64,000 nt of DNA from Gottfriedia endophytica (GTDB lineage: Bacteria > Bacillota > Bacilli > Bacillales > Bacillaceae_G), in NCBI RefSeq assembly GCF_017814275.1, contig NZ_JAGIYQ010000014.1:32382-96381 (forward strand). Reading direction: 5' to 3'. The notes beneath the pieces were generated by a model. That model was not told where the DNA came from. It searched no databases and was given only the letters and a program-made list of their open reading frames with translations. This document shows, in pieces, positions 51,911-62,399 of this stretch; the stretch's first letter is position 1; each line of letters begins with the position of its first letter. A program made the translations under genes and the position numbers.

Positions 51911-52156
51911 TCACATCTCATTTTGAGTACAAAAAAATTCTATTTTTATTTCCAATGCATTCGCAATTTCATTTATTGTGGAAAATCGAATATTAGTTTT
52001 TTTACCTTTTTCAATTTCTCCAATCGTCTTCCTTGTTACACCACTTTCTAACGCTAATCTAGTTAGATTCCAACCTCTAGATAACCTAAAAAGTTTTAAC
52101 TTTACCCCATCGATTTCTAAGTATTTCTCATGCTTAATTTTCTGAATACATTTCAT
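51911..52156 (-). CDS. Cro-like XRE regulator
   Basis: The 81-residue protein from the ATG at 52156 holds one HTH (FRLSRGWNLTRLALESGVTR, KTIGEIEKGKKTNIRF). It is the first gene of the leftward early operon, divergent from the repressor, as in lambda-like switches. A 34-residue upstream extension would run through the promoter and is not supported. Confidence 0.8.
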   Translation of the reverse strand: MKCIQKIKHEKYLEIDGVKLKLFRLSRGWNLTRLALESGVTRKTIGEIEKGKKTNIRFSTINEIANALEIKIEFFCTQNEM

Positions 52157-52195
52157 TGAATCACCACTTCTTTTTTCATATTGGGTACAAAAACA

Positions 52196-52254
52196 ATAAT
52201 AACATCCCGAAATGAGTAATTCAACTTGTACTTTGTTTTCATTTTGTGTAATAT
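52196..52254. promoter_or_regulatory. Divergent early/repressor promoters
   Basis: Minus strand: TTGAAT (52224-52219), 17 nt, TATTAT (52201-52196), serving the Cro-like operon. Plus strand: TTGTAC (52226-52231), 17 nt, TAATAT (52249-52254), serving the repressor. The -35 boxes are 1 nt apart, so one bound repressor could cover both. Confidence 0.7.
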
Positions 52255-52287
52255 ACAATTATAAATACACAGGAAAGGAAGTTAGTA

Positions 52288-52821
52288 ATGGTTGGAAAAC
52301 GTATAAGAGAGCTAAGAAAGCAAAGAGGAATGACTTTAAGAGAACTTTCTGATGAGTTAAGAATTCCTTTTACAACGCTTGGAAATTATGAACGGAATGA
52401 TAGACAGCCTAGTATAGAGACTCTTCAAGCAATCGCAGACCATTTCAGTGTAACAATAGATTATCTTTCAAGCGGGTCTAAAAATAAAAGGCAACTAAAT
52501 TTATCGGATGAAGCTTTTCAGCAGCTTATGCAAGCGGAATTCCCTGAATTAACAAAAGAAGAGTTTGAATTAAGTAGAAAATTTAACAATTTGACTGAAT
52601 TACTTAAGAAAAACCAAAACGAAAGAGAAATGAAAATTATAAGTGAAATAATTGAATTCCTTTTTCAAATGAAAATAAATTCAAGCCGAGAACTATTTTC
52701 AGAAGTAGATTCTACTCCATTGACCAAAAATGAATATGCATCAATTTATATAAAGAAAAAACATCATATGGATGGTTCGCTGAATGAGCTTTTTGAGATT
52801 TACTACAAAGAACTAAAATAA
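52288..52821 (+). CDS. XRE-family repressor (CI-like)
   Basis: The 177-residue protein begins with an HTH (MVGKRIRELRKQRGMTLREL, LRIPFTTLGNYERNDRQPS) and DHFSVTIDYL, followed by a helical C-terminal part. No LexA-like peptidase or ImmA domain is visible, so induction would not be by RecA self-cleavage. AGGAAAGGAAG precedes the ATG. It is the likely lysogeny repressor. Confidence 0.85.
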   Translation: MVGKRIRELRKQRGMTLRELSDELRIPFTTLGNYERNDRQPSIETLQAIADHFSVTIDYLSSGSKNKRQLNLSDEAFQQLMQAEFPELTKEEFELSRKFNNLTELLKKNQNEREMKIISEIIEFLFQMKINSSRELFSEVDSTPLTKNEYASIYIKKKHHMDGSLNELFEIYYKELK

Positions 52822-52840
52822 CTTAAAATGAGGTGAAGAG

Positions 52841-54019
52841 ATGGCATCATTTCAAAAGTACACTACTAAGCAGGGCCAAATGTGGCAATTCATTACAGAG
52901 GGCGGTACTGATCCAAAGACTGGGAAACGTAAACAGATAAAACGTAGGGGATTCAAAACCAAGAAGGGGGCGCAAATAGCAGCCGCTCAATTAGAACAAG
53001 AAATTGCAAACGGAACATACATTAAAGAGCACACCATATTATTTAAAGACTTTGTCCAGGAGTGGCTACAACTGTATGCCAAAAGAGCAAAAATAAGTAG
53101 TGTACGAGGCCGAGAAAAACAAATAATACGGTTGCTTGATTATTTCGCACACCTCAAAATGAAGGACATTACACGTGCAATGTATCAAAAAGCCATTGAT
53201 GATTTATTTGATAAAGGATATGCGCAAAATACATTGGATGGCATTCACAGTGCTGGAAGCATGATTTTTAAGAAAGCGGTAGAACTACAAATTATTACTA
53301 CTGATCCAACAGATTTCTTTGTCATGCCTAAGCGGATTGAAACTGTTGAGGATATTGAACGAAAAAAACAAACGATTAAATATTTGGAAAAAGAAGAATT
53401 AAAGTTGTTTCTGGACACCGCAAAAGAAAAGGGATTGGATAACGACTATATGAGTTTTTTAGTGCTAGCATATAGTGGTATAAGAAGTGGTGAATTGCTG
53501 GCGTTACAATGGAAAGACATTGATTTTGTGAACAATACCTTAAGCGTAACAAAGACTTTGTACAATCCAAATAATAACTCGAGGAAATACACTTTACTTA
53601 CCCCTAAGACTCAAGGCTCTATCCGTACAATCAAAATAGACGAAACAGTCATAAAAGAATTAAAGAGGCATAAAACAGGGCAAAATGAATTGAAAATGAT
53701 GAACCGTAATCAGTATGTAGACAAAGACTTTGTATTTGCTGATGAATATGGCTACCCTAGTTTCCATAAACGAATTCAAAGCCGTATGCAACGATTACTA
53801 AAGGTCTCTGGAATTACAAAAAGCGTTACTCCACATTCTTTTCGACATACACATACATCGTTGTTGATTGAAGCAGGTGTTGGAGTGAAAGAGGTTCAAC
53901 AACGATTAGGGCATTCAGACATAAATACAACGATGGACATTTATGCTCATATGACCAAAAACATGGAAGAAAAAGCTTCCCAAAAGTTCAGTGAACTCAT
54001 GAGAAGCTTCATTAAATAA
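52841..54019 (+). CDS. int: Tyrosine-type site-specific integrase
   Basis: The 392-residue protein has an N-terminal arm-binding domain (1-60), a SAM-like core-binding domain (about 65-160) and a catalytic domain with R215, H332, R335, H358 and Y368 (TPHSFRHTHTSLL, LGHSDINTTMDIYAHM). All five catalytic residues are present, so it may be active. It sits at the right edge of the element, 80 nt from the groEL 3' end, the presumed attachment site. Confidence 0.95.
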   Translation: MASFQKYTTKQGQMWQFITEGGTDPKTGKRKQIKRRGFKTKKGAQIAAAQLEQEIANGTYIKEHTILFKDFVQEWLQLYAKRAKISSVRGREKQIIRLLDYFAHLKMKDITRAMYQKAIDDLFDKGYAQNTLDGIHSAGSMIFKKAVELQIITTDPTDFFVMPKRIETVEDIERKKQTIKYLEKEELKLFLDTAKEKGLDNDYMSFLVLAYSGIRSGELLALQWKDIDFVNNTLSVTKTLYNPNNNSRKYTLLTPKTQGSIRTIKIDETVIKELKRHKTGQNELKMMNRNQYVDKDFVFADEYGYPSFHKRIQSRMQRLLKVSGITKSVTPHSFRHTHTSLLIEAGVGVKEVQQRLGHSDINTTMDIYAHMTKNMEEKASQKFSELMRSFIK

Positions 54020-54024
54020 ATTTT

Positions 54025-54043
54025 CGTGACCAAATCGTGACCA
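54025..54043 (+). repeat. CGTGACCA paired motif behind the integrase
   Basis: CGTGACCAAATCGTGACCA contains a direct pair of CGTGACCA with 11-bp spacing, 5 nt after the integrase stop. Position and pairing suggest an integrase arm-type site near the attachment site. Confidence 0.5.
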
Positions 54044-54098
54044 CGGATATTATCTTATTGTATTAAAGCGTTGATGCACCAAGGTTTTATCCTTGTTA

Positions 54099-55751
<1,653 letters not shown>

Positions 55752-55797
55752 TTATTTACATATATTTTTTTAAAATCTAAATTTTTGTTCTTAAAAA

Positions 55798-56082
55798 TTA
55801 ACCAATAATTGCTACAATGTCACTTTCACGTAACACTAAGAACTCAGCACCTTCGTGTTTCACTTCTGTGCCAGAGTATTTTGAGAAGATAATGCGGTCG
55901 CCAACAGATACTTCTACTGCAACGCGCTCTCCATTATCAAGGACACGACCAGCACCTACTGCTACTACTTTACCTTCTTGTGGTTTTTCCTGAGCAGTAC
56001 CTGGTAATACGATTCCACTAGCAGTCTTTTCTTCTGATTCAACAAGCTCAATTACAACGCGATCACCTAATGGCTTTAACAT
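55798..56082 (-). CDS. groES: Co-chaperonin GroES
   Basis: The 94-residue protein begins [20 protein letters not shown] and contains the mobile loop [17 protein letters not shown] chose the ATG at 56082 because GAGGAGGTTATT precedes it; six extra upstream residues run through the Shine-Dalgarno. It is the first gene of the CIRCE-controlled operon. Confidence 0.97.
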   Translation of the reverse strand: MLKPLGDRVVIELVESEEKTASGIVLPGTAQEKPQEGKVVAVGAGRVLDNGERVAVEVSVGDRIIFSKYSGTEVKHEGAEFLVLRESDIVAIIG

Positions 56083-56117
56083 ATGTAATAACCTCCTCAA
56101 TACTTAAATAATGTTTT

Positions 56118-56144
56118 TTAGCACTCAACATCAGTGAGTGCTAA
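56118..56144 (-). promoter_or_regulatory. CIRCE operator (HrcA binding)
   Basis: TTAGCACTC, 9 nt, GAGTGCTAA: a perfect CIRCE element between the promoter and groES. HrcA represses the operon here until heat stress. Confidence 0.97.
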
Positions 56145-56154
56145 TACATTTATA

Positions 56155-56183
56155 ATAATAAATAATATTTTCCATTTTTGCAA
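56155..56183 (-). promoter_or_regulatory. Sigma-A promoter of groES-groEL
   Basis: Minus strand TTGCAA, 17 nt, TATTAT, 11 nt before CIRCE, which then covers the start of transcription. Confidence 0.7.
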
Positions 56184-56330
56184 GTCAAAACAACTGACTT
56201 TTATTGTCATTTTCGCACTTGTTTTGTCATACATTTTTAACATTCCCATGTACTTTCTTTCATGATTCAAAACAAGTAAAATAGACTAATAAGGACATCA
56301 ACGTTCCAGTCAATTAAAGGGGAGTACAAT

Positions 56331-57020
56331 TTGAAAGCAAAAGATTTATGGGTTTTACTTACATATATACTTATGCAGTATTCAGGAGTAATTGGGGTTA
56401 GGTATTTAGCAAAAACAAACTTATATAGCAATCAGCCACATTCAATTGCAGTTAAAGAAGCTGTTGGATTGTGGGCATGTATAAGCTTTATTGTTGGCCT
56501 ACTCATTATCTTAATTCTTTTAAAAACATCTGTTTTTGATTCTTGGAGAAAACTAGACAAACCTGAAGTTTTAAAAGTTATTCGTTGGTCGACCATGGGT
56601 TATTTTTTAGCAATGGTGATTCAGATAATTTGTATCAAGCTGATTATTTTCTTGTTCGATGTAAATCACGCTTCACAAAATACGGAGCAAATTCTTGAAA
56701 TCGCAAAACTTAACCCAGCATTTATTATTATTCCAAGCTTGATCGCACCAATTTTAGAAGAAATTATTTTCCGAAAAATCTTATTTGGAAGTTTATCAAA
56801 GCGTCTTCATGTTATTCTTGCCGCTATAATAAGCTCTTCCATCTTTGCTTTTATGCATGGTGATTTACCATTTTTCCTTTCCTACTTTGGGATTGGGATG
56901 CTCTTCTGTTTCTTATATAAACGAACAAATACTTTACTTGTCCCAATATTAACGCATATGCTCATGAATTCATTTGTGGTCATTCAACAACTTCATCTGT
57001 TAAATAAAATGATGCACTAA
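56331..57020 (+). CDS. ydiL: CPBP family intramembrane metalloprotease (YdiL-like)
   Basis: The 229-residue membrane protein has several helices and the CPBP motifs EEIIFRK (E143, E144, R148), FAFMHGD (H176) and LTHMLMNS (H209, N213). These glutamic/Abi-type proteases cleave membrane substrates. The start is TTG behind AAGGGGAG. The location beside groES matches ydiL. Confidence 0.88.
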   Translation: MKAKDLWVLLTYILMQYSGVIGVRYLAKTNLYSNQPHSIAVKEAVGLWACISFIVGLLIILILLKTSVFDSWRKLDKPEVLKVIRWSTMGYFLAMVIQIICIKLIIFLFDVNHASQNTEQILEIAKLNPAFIIIPSLIAPILEEIIFRKILFGSLSKRLHVILAAIISSSIFAFMHGDLPFFLSYFGIGMLFCFLYKRTNTLLVPILTHMLMNSFVVIQQLHLLNKMMH

Positions 57021-57046
57021 AAAACCCCCATTTTATGGGGGTTTTT
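57020..57046. terminator. Bidirectional terminator between ydiL and rex
   Basis: AAAAACCCCCAT and ATGGGGGTTTTT with a 3-nt loop, with A/T tracts on both sides. It serves both convergent genes. Confidence 0.93.
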
Positions 57047-57050
57047 GTAT

Positions 57051-57677
57051 CTATTTTTGAAGGAAATATGCAAGTGTTTGAAGCTCAATTGCCAAATCAA
57101 TATGATGAATACGGATATGATCAGGCACGCTAATACGAGCAGGTGTAAAGTTTAAAATACCTCGAATGTTTTTTTCTGTTAAACGGTCTGCAATCGATTG
57201 AGCAACCCCTGCTGGTACCGTTAAAATCGCAATTTGGATTTCGTCAGTTATGATTTCTTCTAGTTTTTCAAGGTCATAGATTGGAACTCCACCGATATCC
57301 GTTCCAATTTTGTTCGGATCAATATCAAAAGCCATTACAATTTCTGTATTGTTATTTTTAATGAAATTATATCGTAAGAAAGCGGTACCTAAATTACCTA
57401 CTCCAATTAAAGCAACTTTCATTACTTCGTGTTGGTTTAATGCTTCTGAGAAAAAAGTTAATAAATAATTCACATTATAGCCATAACCTTTTTTACCAAG
57501 TGCACCAAAGTATGAAAAATCACGACGAATCGTTGCCGAATCTACCTTTACTGCTTCACTTAATTCCGCAGACGAAACTCTTTGTTTACCTGATAAAGAC
57601 AAATTCTTAATAAAACGGTAATATAAAGGTAAACGTTTCGCAGTAGCTTGTGGAATTTTTATTTGTTCTGATTCCAT
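57051..57677 (-). CDS. rex: Redox-sensing transcriptional repressor Rex
   Basis: The 208-residue protein has an N-terminal winged helix ([39 protein letters not shown]) and a Rossmann domain ([16 protein letters not shown]) that reads NADH/NAD+. I prefer the ATG at 57677 after GTGGGGGAT to the one ten codons earlier. Rex controls anaerobic and fermentation genes. Confidence 0.94.
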   Translation of the reverse strand: MESEQIKIPQATAKRLPLYYRFIKNLSLSGKQRVSSAELSEAVKVDSATIRRDFSYFGALGKKGYGYNVNYLLTFFSEALNQHEVMKVALIGVGNLGTAFLRYNFIKNNNTEIVMAFDIDPNKIGTDIGGVPIYDLEKLEEIITDEIQIAILTVPAGVAQSIADRLTEKNIRGILNFTPARISVPDHIRIHHIDLAIELQTLAYFLQK

Positions 57678-57814
57678 TTGTTGAATCCCCCACTTACTGT
57701 CAATCATTCATTTTAGTAAAAAAGTCTTGCTCTACTATAAAATATACACTATTTTTTCTTATAATGACAGTACACTGTATAGCGTTTACAATTTAGTACT
57801 CGAGGTGAACACGA

Positions 57815-59737
57815 TTGATCTTATTACAAGTGAATAATATCTCCAAATATTTTGGGAGTGATGTTATTCTTTCAAATATAAAATTAGAAGTAAAAACAAA
57901 GGACCGAGTTGCGATCGTTGGTCGAAATGGTGCTGGTAAGTCTACTCTATTAAAAATAATTGCAGGAGAATATTCATTCGATGGTGGTGAGTTAATTAAA
58001 CCTAAGGATGTTACATTAGGTTATTTAGCACAAAATACAGGTCTTCAAAGTGATTCTACGATTTGGGACGAGTATTATGCTATTTTTTCTCATTTAACTG
58101 CTATGCAAGATTCGATGCGAAAGCTTGAATTAAAAATGACAAAGGAAGAAGTCTATTCTAACCAAGCTGAATATGACAAAGTAATGGCCGAGTACGATCA
58201 TTTACAACATACTTTTAAAGAACAAGGCGGTTATCAGTTTGAAGCAGATATTCGCTCCATCTTAAGTGGTTTAGGCTTTAAAAATGAAGATTATCAAACA
58301 TCAATCTCAGCACTTAGTGGTGGGCAAAAAACAAGATTAGCTCTAGGGAAATTATTATTAACTAAACCTGACTTATTAATCTTAGACGAACCAACTAACC
58401 ATTTAGACATTGAAACGTTAAGTTGGCTTGAACGATATTTACAGTCCTACCCTGGTGCTGTATTAATTGTATCTCATGACCGCTACTTTTTAGATCAAGT
58501 TGTTAACACTGTTTATGAAATTTCTAATCATCGTCATCAAAAATTCGTTGGAAACTACAGTAAGTATCTTGAGCTTAAAGCCGCACAATATGAGCAAGAA
58601 ATGAAGCAATTTGAGAAACAACAAGAGGAAATTGCTAAATTAGAAGACTTTGTTCAGCGAAATATTGCACGTGCATCTACGACAAAACGTGCGCAAAGTA
58701 GACGTAAACAGCTTGAAAAAATAGACCGTTTAGATCGTCCTCAAGGTGACGATGCATCGGCGAATTTTTCTTTTTCAATTGAAAAACAAAGTGGAAATGA
58801 AGTGCTAAAGGTTCACGATGTATTTGTTGGATATAATCGAGTTCCAACAGTTCAAAGCCCTTTCACTTTTAATGTGAATCGAGGAGAGAGCATTGCGCTT
58901 GTGGGTCCTAATGGGGTAGGGAAATCTACTTTATTAAAAACGATTATTGGCGATCTTGAGTCCCTTCAAGGTGATATCCAATTCGGAGCGAACGTCACTA
59001 TCGGTTACTATGACCAAGAACAAGCAAAGTTAACTTCGAATAAACGAGTATTGGACGAGCTTTGGGATGAATACCCACTAAAGCCTGAACAAGAAATTCG
59101 AACAATCCTTGGTAACTTCTTATTTTCTGGCGATGATGTAACGAAAATCGTATCTACTTTAAGTGGTGGGGAAAAAGCACGTCTTGCACTAGCAAAATTA
59201 ATGATGAAAAAAGCTAATTTTCTTATTCTAGACGAGCCAACTAACCATTTAGATTTAGATAGTAAAGAAGTTTTAGAGAATGCATTAATCGATTATCCTG
59301 GGACAATTTTATTCGTATCACATGACCGTTACTTTATGAACAGATTATCCACAAATACATTCGAATTAGAACCAAACGGCTTAACTGTTTACTTAGGTGA
59401 TTATGATTATTATATATTTAAGAAAAATGAAACACTCGAAAAATTAAAAGCACAGGAAGAAGAAAGAAACTCCACTGTGCAATCTGATACACGTAAAACA
59501 ACTGATTACCAAGCGGATAAAGAAGAGAAAAAGAAACAACGTCAAATCCAGCGTCGTTTAGATGAGCTTGAGAAGACGATCACCGAACTTGAAAGCCAAA
59601 TTGAAGAATTAGAATTAGAGCTTTGCAAGCCTGAAGTTTATGGAGATTATGAAAAAGTTAATACCATTACGGAGCAAAAAAATAACTTAGAGGCCCAGCT
59701 TCTTGAATCGATGGAAGAATGGGAATCTCTTCAATAA
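57815..59737 (+). CDS. ydiF: ABC-F family ATPase YdiF
   Basis: The 640-residue protein has two ABC domains: Walker A GRNGAGKS (36-43), LSGGQKTR and LILDEPTNHLD in the first; GPNGVGKS, LSGGEKAR and LILDEPTNHLD in the second. A charged linker and a C-terminal coiled coil are present. ABC-F proteins act on the ribosome, not in transport. The start is TTG behind GAGGTGAA. The order rex-ydiF-tsaD is that of B. subtilis. Confidence 0.94.
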   Translation: MILLQVNNISKYFGSDVILSNIKLEVKTKDRVAIVGRNGAGKSTLLKIIAGEYSFDGGELIKPKDVTLGYLAQNTGLQSDSTIWDEYYAIFSHLTAMQDSMRKLELKMTKEEVYSNQAEYDKVMAEYDHLQHTFKEQGGYQFEADIRSILSGLGFKNEDYQTSISALSGGQKTRLALGKLLLTKPDLLILDEPTNHLDIETLSWLERYLQSYPGAVLIVSHDRYFLDQVVNTVYEISNHRHQKFVGNYSKYLELKAAQYEQEMKQFEKQQEEIAKLEDFVQRNIARASTTKRAQSRRKQLEKIDRLDRPQGDDASANFSFSIEKQSGNEVLKVHDVFVGYNRVPTVQSPFTFNVNRGESIALVGPNGVGKSTLLKTIIGDLESLQGDIQFGANVTIGYYDQEQAKLTSNKRVLDELWDEYPLKPEQEIRTILGNFLFSGDDVTKIVSTLSGGEKARLALAKLMMKKANFLILDEPTNHLDLDSKEVLENALIDYPGTILFVSHDRYFMNRLSTNTFELEPNGLTVYLGDYDYYIFKKNETLEKLKAQEEERNSTVQSDTRKTTDYQADKEEKKKQRQIQRRLDELEKTITELESQIEELELELCKPEVYGDYEKVNTITEQKNNLEAQLLESMEEWESLQ

Positions 59738-59746
59738 AAAATGGTG

Positions 59747-59777
59747 AAACAGATGGCAAAGGTTATGTCATCTGTTT
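59747..59777 (+). terminator. Terminator of ydiF
   Basis: AAACAGATG and CATCTGTTT arms, 10 nt after the stop, followed by a run of T. Confidence 0.88.
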
Positions 59778-59823
59778 TTTTATTTGGCTGTTTTCGTAAA
59801 CTTTGTTGCTATTTCGGTATGTG

Positions 59824-59959
59824 TAAGTTGATTGGAACGTAGGGATGCTCGCTTTCCTTGGGGCGTGAGCTGAGCCTCCTCGTCGCATACGCTCCTGCGG
59901 GGTCTCAGCCTTCCCGCATCTCCCACAGAAGCCTGGGCACCCTTCCGTTCCAATCAACT
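59824..59959. repeat. GC-rich 136-bp element with 15-bp terminal inverted repeats
   Basis: Perfect ends AAGTTGATTGGAACG and CGTTCCAATCAACTT enclose a stretch far richer in GC than its surroundings, with an inner GCTGAG/CTCAGC pair. Related sequences are scattered in Bacillaceae intergenic regions as far as I recall. It may be a non-autonomous mobile repeat or a structured RNA element. Confidence 0.7.
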
Positions 59960-60051
59960 TCTGTCTTTTAAATTACAAACGCTGAAAGCAACAATCTTTA
60001 AAAAAAGAGCCTAGAAAAGAACCCCTTATAGTAGTTCGAATTATCTACAAG

Positions 60052-60212
60052 TTATCCACATTTAATTTTCTTTTAATATAAGTTATTCACCGACTTTTCC
60101 ACATTATCCACAGATAAACTCATTTATTATACACAATTTTACTCACAACATAGTTCAACTTATCCATAAATTAAAAATACTTATGCACATTTTATAAAAA
60201 TTTTGTGCATAA
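60052..60212. promoter_or_regulatory. DnaA-box cluster between ydiF and tsaD
   Basis: Five perfect DnaA boxes (TTATNCACA): 60052-60060, 60104-60112, 60127-60135, 60181-60189, and 60204-60212 on the minus strand. One-mismatch boxes lie at 60041, 60083, 60139 and 60160. B. subtilis has a DnaA-box cluster near gcp (tsaD), where it titrates DnaA and tunes initiation. Confidence 0.8.
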
Positions 60213-60213
60213 G
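60180..60213 (-). terminator. Terminator of tsaD built from two DnaA boxes
   Basis: CTTATGCACA and TGTGCATAAG arms, 11 nt after the tsaD stop. The two arms are the last two DnaA boxes. The T-tract on the minus strand is weak. Confidence 0.6.
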
Positions 60214-60224
60214 TCTCTTTTTCA

Positions 60225-61250
60225 TTATACTTGTTCTAAATCTAAACCAGGTGATCCATTTAAATCAAGGGATGACATTTTACCCTGTTGATAACGTATA
60301 TAAGCCGCTGCTCCTATCATAGCAGCATTATCCGTACATAATGATAATGGCGGAATAATTAATTCTACTCCTTCAAGTGCTTCTACTTTATTTGTTAAAG
60401 TAGTACGTAATCCTTTATTTGCAGCAACTCCCCCTGCTAAAAGGATTTGTTTTACACCATATTCTTTTGCCGCTTGAATCGTTTTCGTTACAATGACTTC
60501 AATAACACTTTCTTGAAAGCTTGCTGCTACATTTTCTGGTTTGACTTCTTCACCACGCTGCGTGGCATTATGCATGTAGTTAATAACGGCTGATTTCAAT
60601 CCACTGAAGCTAAAGTCATAGCTTCCTTCCTCTAGCCAAGCGCGAGGAAACCGTATGGATGCTTCACCTTCATCTGCAAGTCGATCAATATGTGGTCCAC
60701 CAGGATAAGGTAAATCTAACGTCCGTGCAACCTTATCATATGCTTCTCCAGCTGCATCATCTCTTGTTTCCCCAATTACTTCAAAGCTCCCATGTTCTTT
60801 CATATAAACAAGCTCTGTATGGCCACCAGAAACGACTAATGCTAGTAAAGGAAACTCCATTGGTTTAACTAACTGATTGGCATAAATATGACCAGCAATA
60901 TGATGAACTCCGATTAAAGGAAGTCCATGTGCAAATGCAATTGCTTTTGCTGCATTCACCCCAATTAATAATGCACCGATCAGTCCAGGTCCTTCAGTAA
61001 CCGCAACTGCACTTAAATCACTATACGTTACATTTGCTTGCTGCAATGCCTCTTCTATTACAACAGTCATTTGCTCTACATGTAAACGAGAAGCAACTTC
61101 AGGAACTACCCCTCCAAAGCGTTTATGACTTTCAATTTGTGTAGAAACCACATTGCTTAAGATTTCATTTCCATTTTTAATCACTGCAACTGACGTTTCA
61201 TCACAGCTTGTTTCAATACTTAAAATTAAACATTCTTCTTTTGTACTCAT
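60225..61250 (-). CDS. tsaD: tRNA threonylcarbamoyladenosine (t6A) transferase subunit TsaD
   Basis: The 341-residue protein begins [20 protein letters not shown] and has the metal-binding [12 protein letters not shown] and the [11 protein letters not shown] motif. It transfers threonylcarbamoyl to A37 of ANN-decoding tRNAs together with TsaB and TsaE. The ATG at 61250 overlaps the rimI stop as ATGA; an earlier GTG is in frame but less likely. Confidence 0.96.
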   Translation of the reverse strand: MSTKEECLILSIETSCDETSVAVIKNGNEILSNVVSTQIESHKRFGGVVPEVASRLHVEQMTVVIEEALQQANVTYSDLSAVAVTEGPGLIGALLIGVNAAKAIAFAHGLPLIGVHHIAGHIYANQLVKPMEFPLLALVVSGGHTELVYMKEHGSFEVIGETRDDAAGEAYDKVARTLDLPYPGGPHIDRLADEGEASIRFPRAWLEEGSYDFSFSGLKSAVINYMHNATQRGEEVKPENVAASFQESVIEVIVTKTIQAAKEYGVKQILLAGGVAANKGLRTTLTNKVEALEGVELIIPPLSLCTDNAAMIGAAAYIRYQQGKMSSLDLNGSPGLDLEQV

Positions 61251-61699
61251 ACCATTTTCACCCACATCACTAACGCATCTTCATAATTGTCTGTATAGTA
61301 ACTTTTACGAATTCCACCATTTTGAAATCCTAATTTACGATATAAATTTTGTGCAACTGTATTGGAAACTCGGACTTCTAACGTTAGCGTTTCTGCTCCA
61401 TGCTCAACCGCATATTGCATAACCATTTTAAGTAGCGCTTCTCCTAACCTTTTTCCTCGGTACTCAGGTAAGATTGCTATATTCGTAATATGCGCTTCAT
61501 CAATAATAACCCATAGTCCACAATATCCTATCACTTTTCCATCTGCTTCAACAACAAGATAATGTGCAAACTGATTATGATAAAGTTCATTATAAAAAGC
61601 TTCATAAGACCATGGAGTCGTAAAAGATTTTTGCTCAACCTCTAATATCATTTGCAAATCTGATTCTGTCATTTTTCGAAAACTTACAGAAGAAATCAA
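61247..61699 (-). CDS. rimI: Ribosomal protein S18 N-acetyltransferase RimI
   Basis: The 150-residue GNAT protein has the acetyl-CoA motif [20 protein letters not shown] and [15 protein letters not shown] near the end. It acetylates the N-terminus of S18. The stop overlaps tsaD. The t6A genes frame it as in other bacilli. Confidence 0.93.
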   Translation of the reverse strand: MISSVSFRKMTESDLQMILEVEQKSFTTPWSYEAFYNELYHNQFAHYLVVEADGKVIGYCGLWVIIDEAHITNIAILPEYRGKRLGEALLKMVMQYAVEHGAETLTLEVRVSNTVAQNLYRKLGFQNGGIRKSYYTDNYEDALVMWVKMV

Positions 61700-61709
61700 T
61701 CTAACTCAC

Positions 61710-62399
61710 CTACTTTTGTTGATTGGCAATCCAATTTGCTTCAGCCTCTGCTAAACGCAAATATTCTGGGACAAAATGATGAACAGACTCTGCTTCCTTT
61801 TCACTTAAACTAAAGTACGCAAGCTCGCTTGGACGTTGATTGTTTTGATTTGTAAAAACTGCAAGATCTCCTAGAGCTTCTTTTAAATAATCCTCATGAA
61901 TCGAAACATCATTTCCTACAAATAATATCGGCTGCTCATACGCTTTTAACAGCTGGACCCACTGTTCTCTTAATATATTACAATCATCTAAAACCGTCTC
62001 AATTTGCCCATTTTTCACATCATATAAACCTGTGTATAACTGGGTACGACGTGCATCGAATAGCGGGCAAACTAATCCATTAAAATATCTCCCATTTACT
62101 GCTAATAACTTTAAACTTGAAACACCGACAAGTGGGATATTTAAAGTGTATGCTAATGTCTTTGCTACTGTTACCCCAATGCGTACACCTGTATAAGACC
62201 CTGGTCCCTTTGCCACAGCAATCTTTGTTAACTCATTCGGTTTCACATTACACTCTTTCATTAATTGCTCAATTGCTGGCATTAAACGTACGGAATGATT
62301 TTTATTAATATATGTAATTACTTCACCAATGATTTGCTTTTCCTTCATTAAAGCAACACCCATCACATTAGTCGAAGTATCAATTGCTAAAACGGTCAT
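61710..62399 (-). CDS. tsaB: t6A biosynthesis protein TsaB
   Basis: The 229-residue protein begins MTVLAIDTSTNVMGVALM and has AVAKGPGSYTGVRIGVTVAK. TsaB is an inactive TsaD paralogue that forms the scaffold of the TsaBDE complex. It overlaps tsaE by 20 nt. Confidence 0.95.
   Translation of the reverse strand: MTVLAIDTSTNVMGVALMKEKQIIGEVITYINKNHSVRLMPAIEQLMKECNVKPNELTKIAVAKGPGSYTGVRIGVTVAKTLAYTLNIPLVGVSSLKLLAVNGRYFNGLVCPLFDARRTQLYTGLYDVKNGQIETVLDDCNILREQWVQLLKAYEQPILFVGNDVSIHEDYLKEALGDLAVFTNQNNQRPSELAYFSLSEKEAESVHHFVPEYLRLAEAEANWIANQQK

Larger units (their letters stand above)
46394..54043. mobile_element. Reduced prophage or integrative element inserted beside groEL
   Basis: The block holds a replication-relaxation protein, FtsK-like ATPase, HTH proteins, helicase loader, DnaD-like protein, Xis, divergent regulators and a tyrosine integrase at the right edge, 80 nt from groEL. 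No capsid, portal, tail or lysis genes are present. The right boundary is close to 54019-54098; I could not find the matching left att repeat by eye. Confidence 0.7.

Noticed and set aside
52157..52258. 34-residue N-terminal extension of the Cro-like protein
   Set aside because: It would translate through the divergent promoters at 52196-52254.
59763..59957. 64-residue minus-strand frame
   Set aside because: It lies entirely inside the GC-rich inverted-repeat element, and its composition follows from that repeat.
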